The notes beneath the pieces are model-generated. The model was not told where the DNA came from. It ran no database searches and saw nothing but the letters and a program-made list of their open reading frames with translations. This document shows positions 6,831 to 14,535 of a stretch of 64,000 bases of DNA, one piece after another. The stretch lies in contig CAJTPD010000002.1 in the NCBI GenBank assembly GCA_910578105.1, forward strand, positions 427,245 to 491,244. Direction: 5' to 3'. This DNA is from an uncultured Odoribacter sp. (GTDB taxonomy: Bacteria > Bacteroidota > Bacteroidia > Bacteroidales > Marinifilaceae). Position 1 is the first letter of the stretch; each line of letters starts with the position of its first letter. Made by a program: the position numbers and the translations under genes.

Positions 6831-9557
6831 ATGAAAAAAGGAATTTGGTTATCATTGGGAGCTTTGATACTTATTGGTGTGATAGTTTTTGCTGTCTGGT
6901 ACATCAATGAGGAGGGAAAGATGCGTTCCGGTAATAAGGATTCTTTTATTCCGTATAATTCTGCATTGGTAGTCAGTATTAATGCGAAACCGGACTTTTC
7001 ACCGGAAATGGTACAGGCATTGGGAGAGGAAATCAATCGTTATCGGGGGAAATTGTTGGTTCGCGTAGTGGATTCTCTCTGTAATCATGAATATGTTATG
7101 TCCTATCCCTATGTGACGGCTGCAAGAGTAGAGGGAAAAAATGATGTGGCTTTCCTATATGTTATGGACAATAAAAATGTACTGTCCCGGAACGAGATTG
7201 TGAGATTTTTGAATCAGACTTTCGGGACCGGAACAGAAAAGGTTCGTAAATATGATCATTACAAGATTTATTCTTTAAAACAGCAGCAGGAAACGGTTTA
7301 TTTTGCCGTATGCGGCGGGATAATATTGATATCAGATTCTGAGCTGTATATAGAGGATGGGTTAAAGCAGTTTGATTTGGAGTCAACCGAAGGTTTGACG
7401 AAACCCCGTTATCAAAATCTGAATAAATATTTTTCTGCCGGAGCTGGTGTTAATATTTTTCTTAATACAACTGCTTTTACCGACCTGATGCCTTTGTATG
7501 TACAGACTAAGAAAGTGTTTCCGCACCTGGATATTACCCGTTTATTTAAATGGGGAGCTTTGGATGGAGAGTTTAGTACGGAGGGGGTATATTTGAACGG
7601 TTTTTTGCATTATGGAGAGCAGAAAGAATCTTATATACGGACTTTAAAGGAACAGCAGCCCCGTGGCATTCATATTGACGGAGTTGTGCCTACTCGTCTG
7701 AATGCTTTAGGTATATTGAATTTGAGTCACCCTTCTGCTTATTTTTCTGCCTTGGAATCTTACCGTTATTCTATGGGATTGAAAAACAGAGTGTATGAGC
7801 GGAAACAACAATATATAAAGATGTTCGGGCGGAAGTGCGAAGGAGAGATGCAGAATTTGTTACAGGGAGAATTCGCCGTCGTTGAGCTGGGGTATAACGG
7901 AGCCAGTCAGGAAAAAGACGGATTGGTCATAGCATCGCTGAAATCAGGAAGTTTGGGACGGATATTGCTGGAAAAAATGATGCAGGCTTATGCGAATTTT
8001 GATGAGGGAACCATGGATAATTACCTGAGGCAATACCGGATTGACAGGGAAAAAATATTCAGTTATTACCGGTTTCCTGTGGAGGATATGCCTGCGGTTT
8101 ATTGGGGATATATTTTTGAAGGAATAAAAAGCCGTTATGTATTGGTAGAAGATAATTATCTGATTTTTGCCTCTTCGGAAAATGCGATGAAGAATTTTAT
8201 CCGGGATTACGTGCATGGTAGTTTTATCCGGGATGCAGAGTGGTATAAAAATTTGAAAAATAAATTAGCCGGGAAGCATAATCTGTCTTATTTTGCCAGA
8301 ACAGCGGAAGTATTACCGCAGTATCGGGATTTGGTTTCAGAAAAAGCGCGGCGGTTTATTTCGGAACGGATGGAAAAATCTCCTGTATTTCCAACCTGGG
8401 CTTTGCAATGGTCTAATGAAGGAAATATGTTGTATAATACACTTTTCCTGAATCCGGCATCTGTACAGGATGAGATTCAGCCACATGTATTGTGGCAGAC
8501 CCGTTTGGACGGACAGGTCAGGATGAAGCCTGTACCGGTAGTTAACCATGTCACAGGTGAACGGGAATTGTTTGTTCAGGATGAACAAAATACAATCTAT
8601 TTGATTAATGATGCCGGACGGGTACTTTGGAAAGTCCCGGCAGATGGGAGAATTAATAGTGAAGTATATCAGGTGGATTTATTTAAAAACGGGAAATTAC
8701 AGTATTTATTTTCTACGCCGACCCGGATGTATCTGATTGACCGGAATGGAAATGCTGCCGGTCGTTTTCCTTTGACATTCAGGTCACGTTGTGAACAGGG
8801 AATTTCTGTTTGTGATTATGATAATAACAAGAATTACCGGATATTTGCGCCTTGTGCAGACCGGGAGATTTATTTGTATGGTCTGGACGGGAATTTAGTG
8901 AAGGGGTGGAAACCGGAAAAGGCAGACAAGCCGATTGTTTCAAAGGTTCAGCATTTCCGGGTAGACGGGAAAGATTATCTGGTTTTTGCAGACCATTACC
9001 GGTTGTATATTCTGGACCGTAAAGGGAATGAACGGGTGAGGGTTTCTTCTGTATTTGATTTGCCGGTTCAGACTAATATTTATCTGGTGAAGAAGAAGGG
9101 ACGTCATTGTCTGGTTTTTGCCGGCAATAATGGTGCTGTTCATTCAGTTGATTTTCAAGGCAGGACCGAAACTTTTAAGGTGAAGGGGATGGGAAATGAT
9201 TTTAAAATGAATGTAGCGGATGTGGATAATGACGGAGCTGAAGATTGTATATTTACAGATAAAAATCGTTTGTTGATTGTCCGGATGGATGGAAAAATTA
9301 TTTCAGAAAATGAGGTAGAGTCAGTAAGTCTGGATTATCCTTATATGTATCGCTTTTCGGCGACAGACAGCCGTATCGGTGTGACTGATTCCAGTCAGTC
9401 CAAAATGTTATTGCTGACTCCGGATGGTAAATTGTCAAAAGGTTTCCCTATAGCAGGAGATTCACCTTTTTCTATCGTTTTCTCTGGGAATGATGGTTTT
9501 TTCTTATTTGCCGGTACAGATAACGGGTCTTTGATAAAATACAAAGTACAGCGATAA
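6831..9557 (+). CDS. Large membrane-anchored protein, DUF3352-like N-terminus and beta-propeller-like C-terminus
   Basis: I chose the ATG at 6831 (MKKGIWLSLGALILIGVIVF) because it opens directly into a signal anchor; an in-frame TTG 21 bases upstream is less likely. The product has 908 residues. After one N-terminal membrane helix (about residues 5-25), residues 40-560 resemble the DUF3352 family of large envelope proteins of unknown function. Residues about 570-900 contain repeated blades such as NTIYLINDAGRVLWKVPADG and REIYLYGLDGNLVKGWKP, like PQQ or FG-GAP propellers. The product is probably periplasmic and tethered to the inner membrane. A lipoprotein gene follows 107 bases downstream under its own promoter. 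The function is unknown. Confidence 0.75.
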   Translation: MKKGIWLSLGALILIGVIVFAVWYINEEGKMRSGNKDSFIPYNSALVVSINAKPDFSPEMVQALGEEINRYRGKLLVRVVDSLCNHEYVMSYPYVTAARVEGKNDVAFLYVMDNKNVLSRNEIVRFLNQTFGTGTEKVRKYDHYKIYSLKQQQETVYFAVCGGIILISDSELYIEDGLKQFDLESTEGLTKPRYQNLNKYFSAGAGVNIFLNTTAFTDLMPLYVQTKKVFPHLDITRLFKWGALDGEFSTEGVYLNGFLHYGEQKESYIRTLKEQQPRGIHIDGVVPTRLNALGILNLSHPSAYFSALESYRYSMGLKNRVYERKQQYIKMFGRKCEGEMQNLLQGEFAVVELGYNGASQEKDGLVIASLKSGSLGRILLEKMMQAYANFDEGTMDNYLRQYRIDREKIFSYYRFPVEDMPAVYWGYIFEGIKSRYVLVEDNYLIFASSENAMKNFIRDYVHGSFIRDAEWYKNLKNKLAGKHNLSYFARTAEVLPQYRDLVSEKARRFISERMEKSPVFPTWALQWSNEGNMLYNTLFLNPASVQDEIQPHVLWQTRLDGQVRMKPVPVVNHVTGERELFVQDEQNTIYLINDAGRVLWKVPADGRINSEVYQVDLFKNGKLQYLFSTPTRMYLIDRNGNAAGRFPLTFRSRCEQGISVCDYDNNKNYRIFAPCADREIYLYGLDGNLVKGWKPEKADKPIVSKVQHFRVDGKDYLVFADHYRLYILDRKGNERVRVSSVFDLPVQTNIYLVKKKGRHCLVFAGNNGAVHSVDFQGRTETFKVKGMGNDFKMNVADVDNDGAEDCIFTDKNRLLIVRMDGKIISENEVESVSLDYPYMYRFSATDSRIGVTDSSQSKMLLLTPDGKLSKGFPIAGDSPFSIVFSGNDGFFLFAGTDNGSLIKYKVQR

Positions 9558-9606
9558 TTTGCCGGAGTATTGGCATTTTTAATTTGGCAAAAATCTGTCT
9601 CAAAAA

Positions 9607-9637
9607 TTTGATATTCCGGAAATTTAACACAATTTTG
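9607..9637 (+). promoter_or_regulatory. Candidate promoter of the 533-residue lipoprotein gene
   Basis: TTTG (9607-9610), exactly 19 bases, then CAATTTTG (9630-9637), a one-mismatch TAnnTTTG box. The predicted transcription start is close to 9645, which supports a start codon at 9653 or 9665 rather than any upstream TTG. Confidence 0.55.
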
Positions 9638-9664
9638 CAGATTGGTGTAATAATGTATATAATT

Positions 9665-11266
9665 ATGAAATTTAATTTGAGAGGATATACAATCCTGTTA
9701 TCTGTATTGTTGTTTTGTGTTTCTTGCGGTGACGCTACTCTTTTTGATACGGACAAATGGTCCAGTCAGATTGAGGGCTGGGAACCGGGTATAAAAGGAG
9801 CTGTCGCACACGGAGAATTTACGTTAGGGGATTTTTTGCAGGATACGGCGAGAGATTTCAGGATTGAAAAAGAATGGATGGACGGAGATTCTATATTGGT
9901 GGTGAAATATAGCGAAGAAAATATCTACAGCATCAATATAGCGGATGTATTTCATTTGGCAGGAACGGACATTAAATTTGAACCGGATTTGAAAATACCA
10001 TTCAAAGTAGGAGTAGGGAATAGTATGCCAATAGAACAATTGTTTCCTGATGGGTGTATAATAGAACCTGTAATAATTGAGGGAACTATTTCATTGCCAA
10101 GTGAATTTGATGGAACGGACCTGAAACGAATCACGATGGGCGAAGGTCGCTGTATTTGTCAGTTGCCGGATTTGGGTAATGTAGAATATGAAGTGCAGGT
10201 TTTTTATAAGTCAAATGGTCAGGATGTTATTTTATTGGATACAAATGAACTTGCCGGCGGTCAGGATGTAGAGTTGTCTTTGGAAAACAGGGTATTTGAT
10301 TTGTATAATAATAGAATGGAATTGACGATATGTGCTCAGCTAAAAAAGGGGTTTTACTCCGATACAGTTTTGAGACTGTCGGTTCAGTTTTCCGATTATG
10401 ATTTTTCTGAGGTTCAAGGGAAAATTGTTAAAGCCGGAGGAATAGATATTGACAAAGACTCTTTTAAAATAGATATAGATATTCTGAACGATATTGACGG
10501 AAGTATCCGTTTTACAGACCCAAGACTGGAATTGGTATTGAAGAACAAAGGATTGGGAGTGCCGTTTGGTGTCAATATGACTTTTGAAGGTGAAGATAAA
10601 AACGGTTTGAAGGACACTTTATTTTTAAACCAACCTTTGGTTTTTGCCGGTAACTCTTCTGCGACTGAGACAAAGGATACTTCTCGGCAAGTAGATAAAA
10701 GCAATTCCAATATAGTGGATTTTCTGTCTTTACTTCCGCGAGGAGATATTTTTTATTCCGGTAAGATTACTTTAAATCCGGACGGTGAAAAAGATAACGT
10801 GATTTATCGTGACGCTTCTCTGGATATGGATTTAAATATATCGGTACCTGTGGCATTGACAGGGAATCTGTCTTATAGCGATACGGTAAGTGATATAGAT
10901 ATAGAGCAGAAATTTGCAGATAAAATTGTAGAAGGGGCTATCCTTTTACATGTACAGGAAAATGCTTTGACATTGGATTTGTCTGTTCCGAAGATGATTT
11001 TACTGGATGAGAACAATGTGCCTTTGGATACGGTAATTGTTGGCGGGGAAAATGAAGACGAAAAGAAAATTAAAGCCGGTCAGAAAGGAGTGTTAAGTTT
11101 TTATATCAGTGAGAAAATTGCCCGGGATTTAGGCAAGACTAAAAATATTGTGTTAGAAGCTGCTGTTTCGGGAGATTCGGGAGAGCCTGTCAAAGCAGAT
11201 GCAAAAGTGAAATTTGTTCTGACTTTGGAAGTCAGGACGGTGATTAAAGATTATGATGATTTTTAA
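9665..11266 (+). CDS. Putative lipoprotein of unknown function
   Basis: The start at the ATG at 9665 gives a lipoprotein signal (MKFNLRGYTILLSVLLFCVS followed by Cys-Gly-Asp); an in-frame ATG at 9653 would add four residues. The 533-residue product is rich in beta-strand-like alternation and acidic residues throughout, and repeated phrases such as DIDKDSFKIDIDILNDIDG suggest several immunoglobulin-like sandwiches. No catalytic motif was recognised. It is probably exported and lipid-anchored to the outer membrane. It follows the DUF3352-like protein gene in the same direction and ends in a clear terminator. I cannot assign a function. Confidence 0.7.
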   Translation: MKFNLRGYTILLSVLLFCVSCGDATLFDTDKWSSQIEGWEPGIKGAVAHGEFTLGDFLQDTARDFRIEKEWMDGDSILVVKYSEENIYSINIADVFHLAGTDIKFEPDLKIPFKVGVGNSMPIEQLFPDGCIIEPVIIEGTISLPSEFDGTDLKRITMGEGRCICQLPDLGNVEYEVQVFYKSNGQDVILLDTNELAGGQDVELSLENRVFDLYNNRMELTICAQLKKGFYSDTVLRLSVQFSDYDFSEVQGKIVKAGGIDIDKDSFKIDIDILNDIDGSIRFTDPRLELVLKNKGLGVPFGVNMTFEGEDKNGLKDTLFLNQPLVFAGNSSATETKDTSRQVDKSNSNIVDFLSLLPRGDIFYSGKITLNPDGEKDNVIYRDASLDMDLNISVPVALTGNLSYSDTVSDIDIEQKFADKIVEGAILLHVQENALTLDLSVPKMILLDENNVPLDTVIVGGENEDEKKIKAGQKGVLSFYISEKIARDLGKTKNIVLEAAVSGDSGEPVKADAKVKFVLTLEVRTVIKDYDDF

Positions 11267-11287
11267 TCTGCAGATAAAAGAAATGGG

Positions 11288-11326
11288 AAAGTCTGTCCGG
11301 AATGTTTTTGGGACAGACTTTTTTAT
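11288..11326 (+). terminator. Rho-independent terminator between convergent genes
   Basis: The stem AAAGTCTGTCC / GGACAGACTTTT has a 12-base loop and is followed by a T-run. It lies between the lipoprotein gene and convergent rsmI and could end both transcripts. Confidence 0.85.
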
Positions 11327-11335
11327 TAACTGGCG

Positions 11336-12055
11336 TTACTCTTCCTCTTCTTCAATTTTTATTTCAACTCTTTCATCCGAATTATAGTCTTTGCCTGCGA
11401 CAATCAATACAATTTCTCCTTTGACACCTTGTTTTTTATAGTAGGTTGCCAGTTCTTCAAGAGAGCCTCTTTTATACTCTTCAAACATTTTGCTGATTTC
11501 GCGGGCAACACAGGCATAACGTCCGGGGCCGAATATGCCGGCCATTTGTTCTAAGGTTTTTACCAGCCTGAAAGGGGATTCATAGAAAATCATGGAGCGA
11601 CTCTCATCTGTCAGTGCATTTAATTTTTTTAGCCGGCCTTTTTTCTGAGGTAAAAAACCTTCAAAGCAGAACCGGTCGCAAGGCAGACCGGAATTGACTA
11701 AAGCAGGAATAAAAGCGGTCGGGCCTGGCAAACATTCGGTGGATATACCCCGTTCTACACAAGTCCGGGTAAGCAGGAAACCCGGGTCTGAAATTCCGGG
11801 AGTGCCTGCATCGCTGATTAAAGCTATGTTTTCGCCTTTTTCTATTCTTGTTGCTATATGTTCCACTTGCTGATGTTCATTGAATTTATGATGGGAAAGC
11901 AAAGGAGTGGTGATTTCATAATGTTTTAATAATTTTGCAGAAGTCCGGGTATCTTCTGCCAGAATAAGGTCTGCTTCTTTTAATAAACGCAGAGCTCTGA
12001 GGGTAATGTCTTCCAAATTTCCGACAGGAGTCGGAATCAAATATAATTTTCCCAT
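11336..12055 (-). CDS. rsmI: 16S rRNA 2'-O-methyltransferase RsmI
   Basis: The 239-residue protein is of the tetrapyrrole-methylase fold and matches RsmI, which methylates the 2'-hydroxyl of C1402 in 16S rRNA. Diagnostic blocks are LYLIPTPVGNLEDITLRA at the N-terminus, EADLILAEDTRTSAKLLKH, and the glycine-rich GTPGISDPG. E. coli RsmI is about 286 residues, so this version lacks most of the C-terminal extension, as is common in Bacteroidota. It ends in an acidic tail (EEEEE). The ATG at 12055 follows a TACTTTTG promoter box at 12083-12090. Confidence 0.95.
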   Translation of the reverse strand: MGKLYLIPTPVGNLEDITLRALRLLKEADLILAEDTRTSAKLLKHYEITTPLLSHHKFNEHQQVEHIATRIEKGENIALISDAGTPGISDPGFLLTRTCVERGISTECLPGPTAFIPALVNSGLPCDRFCFEGFLPQKKGRLKKLNALTDESRSMIFYESPFRLVKTLEQMAGIFGPGRYACVAREISKMFEEYKRGSLEELATYYKKQGVKGEIVLIVAGKDYNSDERVEIKIEEEEE

Positions 12056-12082
12056 GATAGAAAATATAGTTTATAAACTTTA

Positions 12083-12090
12083 CAAAAGTA
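12083..12090 (-). promoter_or_regulatory. Candidate -7 box for rsmI
   Basis: It reads TACTTTTG on the minus strand (TAnnTTTG), 28 bases before the ATG. No convincing -33 element was seen. Confidence 0.45.
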
Positions 12091-12252
12091 ATAAATTCAA
12101 CATGGGAAATTGTAAATGTGTGATAAAACATGCTGTGATAATTTGTTAGTTTGTCAGAAAAATAGGAAAACATAAATGAATATATCTATATTAGTTATTC
12201 ATAGAGAGTTATAAAAAACATAATTGTTTTAGATAAAAAAAAATACATTTTT

Positions 12253-12283
12253 TTTGACAGGAAATAAATTTGCTGTATATTTG
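12253..12283 (+). promoter_or_regulatory. Promoter of the twin tRNA-Glu / rpsT unit
   Basis: TTTG (12253-12256), exactly 19 bases, TATATTTG (12276-12283): a full match to the Bacteroidota housekeeping promoter. It lies about 20 bases before the first tRNA-Glu. Confidence 0.8.
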
Positions 12284-12303
12284 CATCCGCTAAGTGAAAT
12301 TAT

Positions 12304-12375
12304 GGTCAGTTCGTCTAGGGGTTAGGACACAAGATTTTCATTCTTGTAACACGGGTTCGATTCCCGTACTGACTA
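12304..12375 (+). tRNA. tRNA-Glu (TTC), copy 1
   Basis: A 72-base cloverleaf: acceptor GGTCAGT pairs with ACTGACT (one G-T at the end), anticodon stem CAAGA/TCTTG surrounds the loop TTTTCAT with anticodon TTC, and the T-arm ACGGG-TTCGATT-CCCGT is perfect. The CCA end is not fully encoded. It is identical to the second copy 20 bases downstream. Confidence 0.96.
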
Positions 12376-12395
12376 CAGAATTACAAAGACCCTAC

Positions 12396-12467
12396 GGTCA
12401 GTTCGTCTAGGGGTTAGGACACAAGATTTTCATTCTTGTAACACGGGTTCGATTCCCGTACTGACTA
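12396..12467 (+). tRNA. tRNA-Glu (TTC), copy 2
   Basis: It is base-for-base identical to the copy at 12304-12375, with the same anticodon TTC. The two are separated by 20 unrelated bases and must come from one transcript driven by the 12253 promoter. rpsT begins 32 bases after its end. Confidence 0.96.
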
Positions 12468-12486
12468 CATTAAGAAGTTGAATTTT

Positions 12487-12494
12487 TATATTTG
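12487..12494 (+). promoter_or_regulatory. TATATTTG box five bases before the rpsT start codon
   Basis: A TAnnTTTG element sits between tRNA-Glu copy 2 and rpsT, ending 5 bases before the ATG. If it is used, the rpsT message would be leaderless or nearly so. There is no TTTG at the -33 position (it would fall in the tRNA), so activity is doubtful. Confidence 0.4.
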
Positions 12495-12499
12495 TAGAG

Positions 12500-12751
12500 A
12501 TGGCAAATCATAAATCATCAGTAAAGAGAATCAGACAAACTGAAACCAAAAGAGCACACAATCGTTATTATGCAAAAACTACACGTAATGCTGTTAAAAA
12601 GTTGCGTATGACGACAGACAAAGCTGTGGCTACAGAGCTTTTGCCGAAAGTGGTTGCTATGTTGGATAAGTTGGCGAAGAAAAATATTATCCACGATAAC
12701 AAAGCCGCTAATCTGAAATCTAAATTGGCTCTGCACGTTAATAAGCTGTAA
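12500..12751 (+). CDS. rpsT: 30S ribosomal protein S20
   Basis: This 83-residue, highly basic protein has the usual S20 start MANHKSSVKRIRQTETKRAHNR and the helical hairpin core. It binds the 16S rRNA 5' domain early in 30S assembly. The gene sits directly behind two tRNA-Glu genes, an arrangement I recall from other Bacteroidales, and is probably co-transcribed with them. A terminator follows 29 bases after the stop. No upstream Shine-Dalgarno is visible. Confidence 0.97.
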   Translation: MANHKSSVKRIRQTETKRAHNRYYAKTTRNAVKKLRMTTDKAVATELLPKVVAMLDKLAKKNIIHDNKAANLKSKLALHVNKL

Positions 12752-12780
12752 TTTGTTTCTTTAACGTTTACCGATATACA

Positions 12781-12810
12781 GGAGATGGGTGTTGCTCATC
12801 TCCTTTCTTT
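12781..12810 (+). terminator. Terminator after rpsT
   Basis: GGAGATG, 9-base loop, CATCTCC, then TTTCTTT. A compact hairpin with a T-rich tail at the expected distance from the rpsT stop. Confidence 0.8.
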
Positions 12811-12909
12811 ATATGCATTAACCGGAGAAATCGGTAAGAGATAAATTTAATCTCTCCCTTGTTTATTTGACAGGATTTTTTTAAATTAATATCCTAAATC
12901 AATTAAACT

Positions 12910-13632
12910 ATGGACGGACATTATCTTCCTATGAAATCATGGGCTAAAGATGAACAGCCCCGGGAAAAGCTTTTGCAAAGAGGTGTTGCTGCGCTTACTT
13001 TGAATGAATTGTTTGCTATTCTATTGCGTTCAGGTGCCGGCGGGGAGTCTGCATTGGAGTTGGCCCGGCGGATACTGGCTGATAATCAAAATGATTTAAA
13101 TCAGCTGGCCCGGTGTGAAATACGGGAACTGATGAATCGTTACAAAGGTGTCGGTATGGCCAAGGCTGCGTCCATTATTGCTGCAATGGAAATCGGAAGA
13201 AGAAGAAAACCGGTGGAACTGAAACAAAAGACTACGATTCGTTTTAGTCAGGATGCTTACCATTATATCAAGTCTTTTCTTGCAGATTTGGAACATGAGG
13301 AGTTCTGGGTGATTTATCTGACGCACGGAAACCGGATCAAGGGGTGTGAATGTTTGTCTTCCGGTGGAATGGACGGAACCGTGATTGATGTCAGGATGTT
13401 ATTCAGAAAGGCATTGGATGTGAAAGCTTCCAATCTTATTGTTGCGCATAATCATCCGGGAGGGGCTTTGCATCCGAGTTCGTATGATGAATTGATTACC
13501 CGTAAAATTTTCGAAGGGGGCAATTTGTTGGATATAAAACTATACGATCATGTGATTGTGGGCAGGGACGGGTATTATAGTTTTGCGGATGAAGGGAAAT
13601 TGAAAATGGTGGGAAATCAATATAAAAAATGA
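12910..13632 (+). CDS. radC: RadC family protein (JAB domain)
   Basis: The 240-residue protein starts with the UPF0758 N-terminal helix-hairpin-helix part (LRSGAGGESALELARRIL; RYKGVGMAKAASIIAAMEIG) and ends with a JAB/MPN metalloprotease-like domain (about residues 115-230). The JAMM signature HxHx7SxxD is intact in HNHPGGALHPSSYD. The family was once linked to DNA repair, but its real role is unresolved. The gene stands alone between rpsT and grpE. Confidence 0.93.
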   Translation: MDGHYLPMKSWAKDEQPREKLLQRGVAALTLNELFAILLRSGAGGESALELARRILADNQNDLNQLARCEIRELMNRYKGVGMAKAASIIAAMEIGRRRKPVELKQKTTIRFSQDAYHYIKSFLADLEHEEFWVIYLTHGNRIKGCECLSSGGMDGTVIDVRMLFRKALDVKASNLIVAHNHPGGALHPSSYDELITRKIFEGGNLLDIKLYDHVIVGRDGYYSFADEGKLKMVGNQYKK

Positions 13633-13667
13633 CACATTGTCAGCATAAATTCCGGAGATATGGCATT

Positions 13668-13699
13668 TTTGGTATTGGCAAAGTTTTTGTTTAGTTTTG
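13668..13699 (+). promoter_or_regulatory. Candidate promoter of grpE
   Basis: TTTG (13668-13671), 20 bases, TAGTTTTG (13692-13699), a good housekeeping-type match. It predicts a leader of about 85 bases before the grpE ATG at 13791. No CIRCE heat-shock inverted repeat is present. Confidence 0.55.
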
Positions 13700-13790
13700 C
13701 TTTAGTATTTTTTACAGTATACGGTGATACTTTTTGGGATAAAATTCGTTGATAATTTATTAGAAATTAATTAAGTAAAATATATATGTC

Positions 13791-14375
13791 ATGTCTAAAG
13801 AAAAAAAGGATACTCAAAAACAAAACGGGACAGAGGAATTGCATGAGACTGAAAATGTGCAGAAAGAATCGGTAAAAGAAAAAGATGGTGCAGATGGCAG
13901 CCATCCGAAGGGTAAAAAAGAAGATGAGGAAATACAAGAGTTGAGGCAGAAACTGACAGAGCTGAATGATAAGTATCTCCGTTTGTCGGCAGAATTTGAT
14001 AATTACCGGAAGCGTACCCTGAAAGAAAGAATGGAATTGACAAGAAATGCCGGGGAAGAGGTGTTGTCCAAAATATTGCCGGTTATGGATAATTTTGAAC
14101 GGGCATTAAAGAGTATGGAAACTGCGGATGATGTTCCGGCATTGCGGGAAGGAGTTGAATTGATTTATTCCAATTTTAAAGATTTTTTGTCCCAGAATGG
14201 TGTAAAGGAAATGGAGTGCCTGCATACGGATTTTGATCCGGAAGTACAGGAGGCGGTGACTAAAATACCTGCGCCGAGCGGGGACCTGAAAGGGAAAGTA
14301 GTTGATTGTATTCAGAAAGGATATACTTTGCATGATAAGGTGATACGTTTTCCTAAAGTTGTGGTTGGAGAATAA
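13791..14375 (+). CDS. grpE: Nucleotide exchange factor GrpE
   Basis: The 194-residue protein is the DnaK co-chaperone that promotes ADP release. Residues 1-50 are a charged, disordered leader (many Lys, Glu, Asp). Residues about 50-110 form the long dimer coiled coil with LSAEFDNYRKRTLKER. The C-terminal beta domain contains EGVELIYSNF and GYTLHDKVIRFPKVVVGE, ending exactly at the usual VVGE-like end. The dnaJ start codon is 160 bases downstream, and that spacer contains a strong hairpin. dnaK is not in the window. Confidence 0.96.
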   Translation: MSKEKKDTQKQNGTEELHETENVQKESVKEKDGADGSHPKGKKEDEEIQELRQKLTELNDKYLRLSAEFDNYRKRTLKERMELTRNAGEEVLSKILPVMDNFERALKSMETADDVPALREGVELIYSNFKDFLSQNGVKEMECLHTDFDPEVQEAVTKIPAPSGDLKGKVVDCIQKGYTLHDKVIRFPKVVVGE

Positions 14376-14475
14376 AATGTGGGCAGCAGCTCAGGACTGT
14401 ATTGGGGTGTGCTGAGTTTGCCAAATGATTATTTCGTGTGCCTGTAGTTTAAAATAATGGAAGTAATTTAAAATA

Positions 14476-14520
14476 TTCAGGTTTGGTTTTCTGACGGTTA
14501 AGTTGGAAGCCAAACCTGAA
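14476..14520 (+). promoter_or_regulatory. Long inverted repeat in the grpE-dnaJ spacer
   Basis: TTCAGGTTTGG (14476-14486) and CCAAACCTGAA (14510-14520) are perfect 11-base complements. Allowing G-U pairs, the inner TTTTC/GGAAG extends the stem to 16 pairs with a 13-base loop. It ends 15 bases before the dnaJ ATG. It has no T-run on the plus strand, so it is not a classical terminator. It could be an mRNA regulatory hairpin, a processing site or a protein-binding palindrome. Confidence 0.6.
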
Positions 14521-14535
14521 CTTGAGATAAAAGTG

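Noticed and set aside
9571..9590. TGGCATTTTTAATTTGGCAA, similar to 13661-13681, as a shared regulatory motif
   Set aside because: Only two copies, spacing differs by one base, and both overlap ordinary promoter or leader sequence. Chance similarity in AT-rich DNA is the simpler reading.
12304..12467. The tandem identical 72-base units as a generic repeat
   Set aside because: Each folds as a complete tRNA-Glu with anticodon TTC.
13661..13690. A sigma-54-like TTGGCA...TTTTTG pattern before grpE
   Set aside because: The -12 part reads TTGT instead of TTGC, and a better TTTG-N20-TAGTTTTG housekeeping promoter overlaps the same bases.
14385..14425. Second hairpin (CTCAG...CTGAG) after grpE as a terminator
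   Set aside because: Only five solid pairs around a long loop and no T-run.
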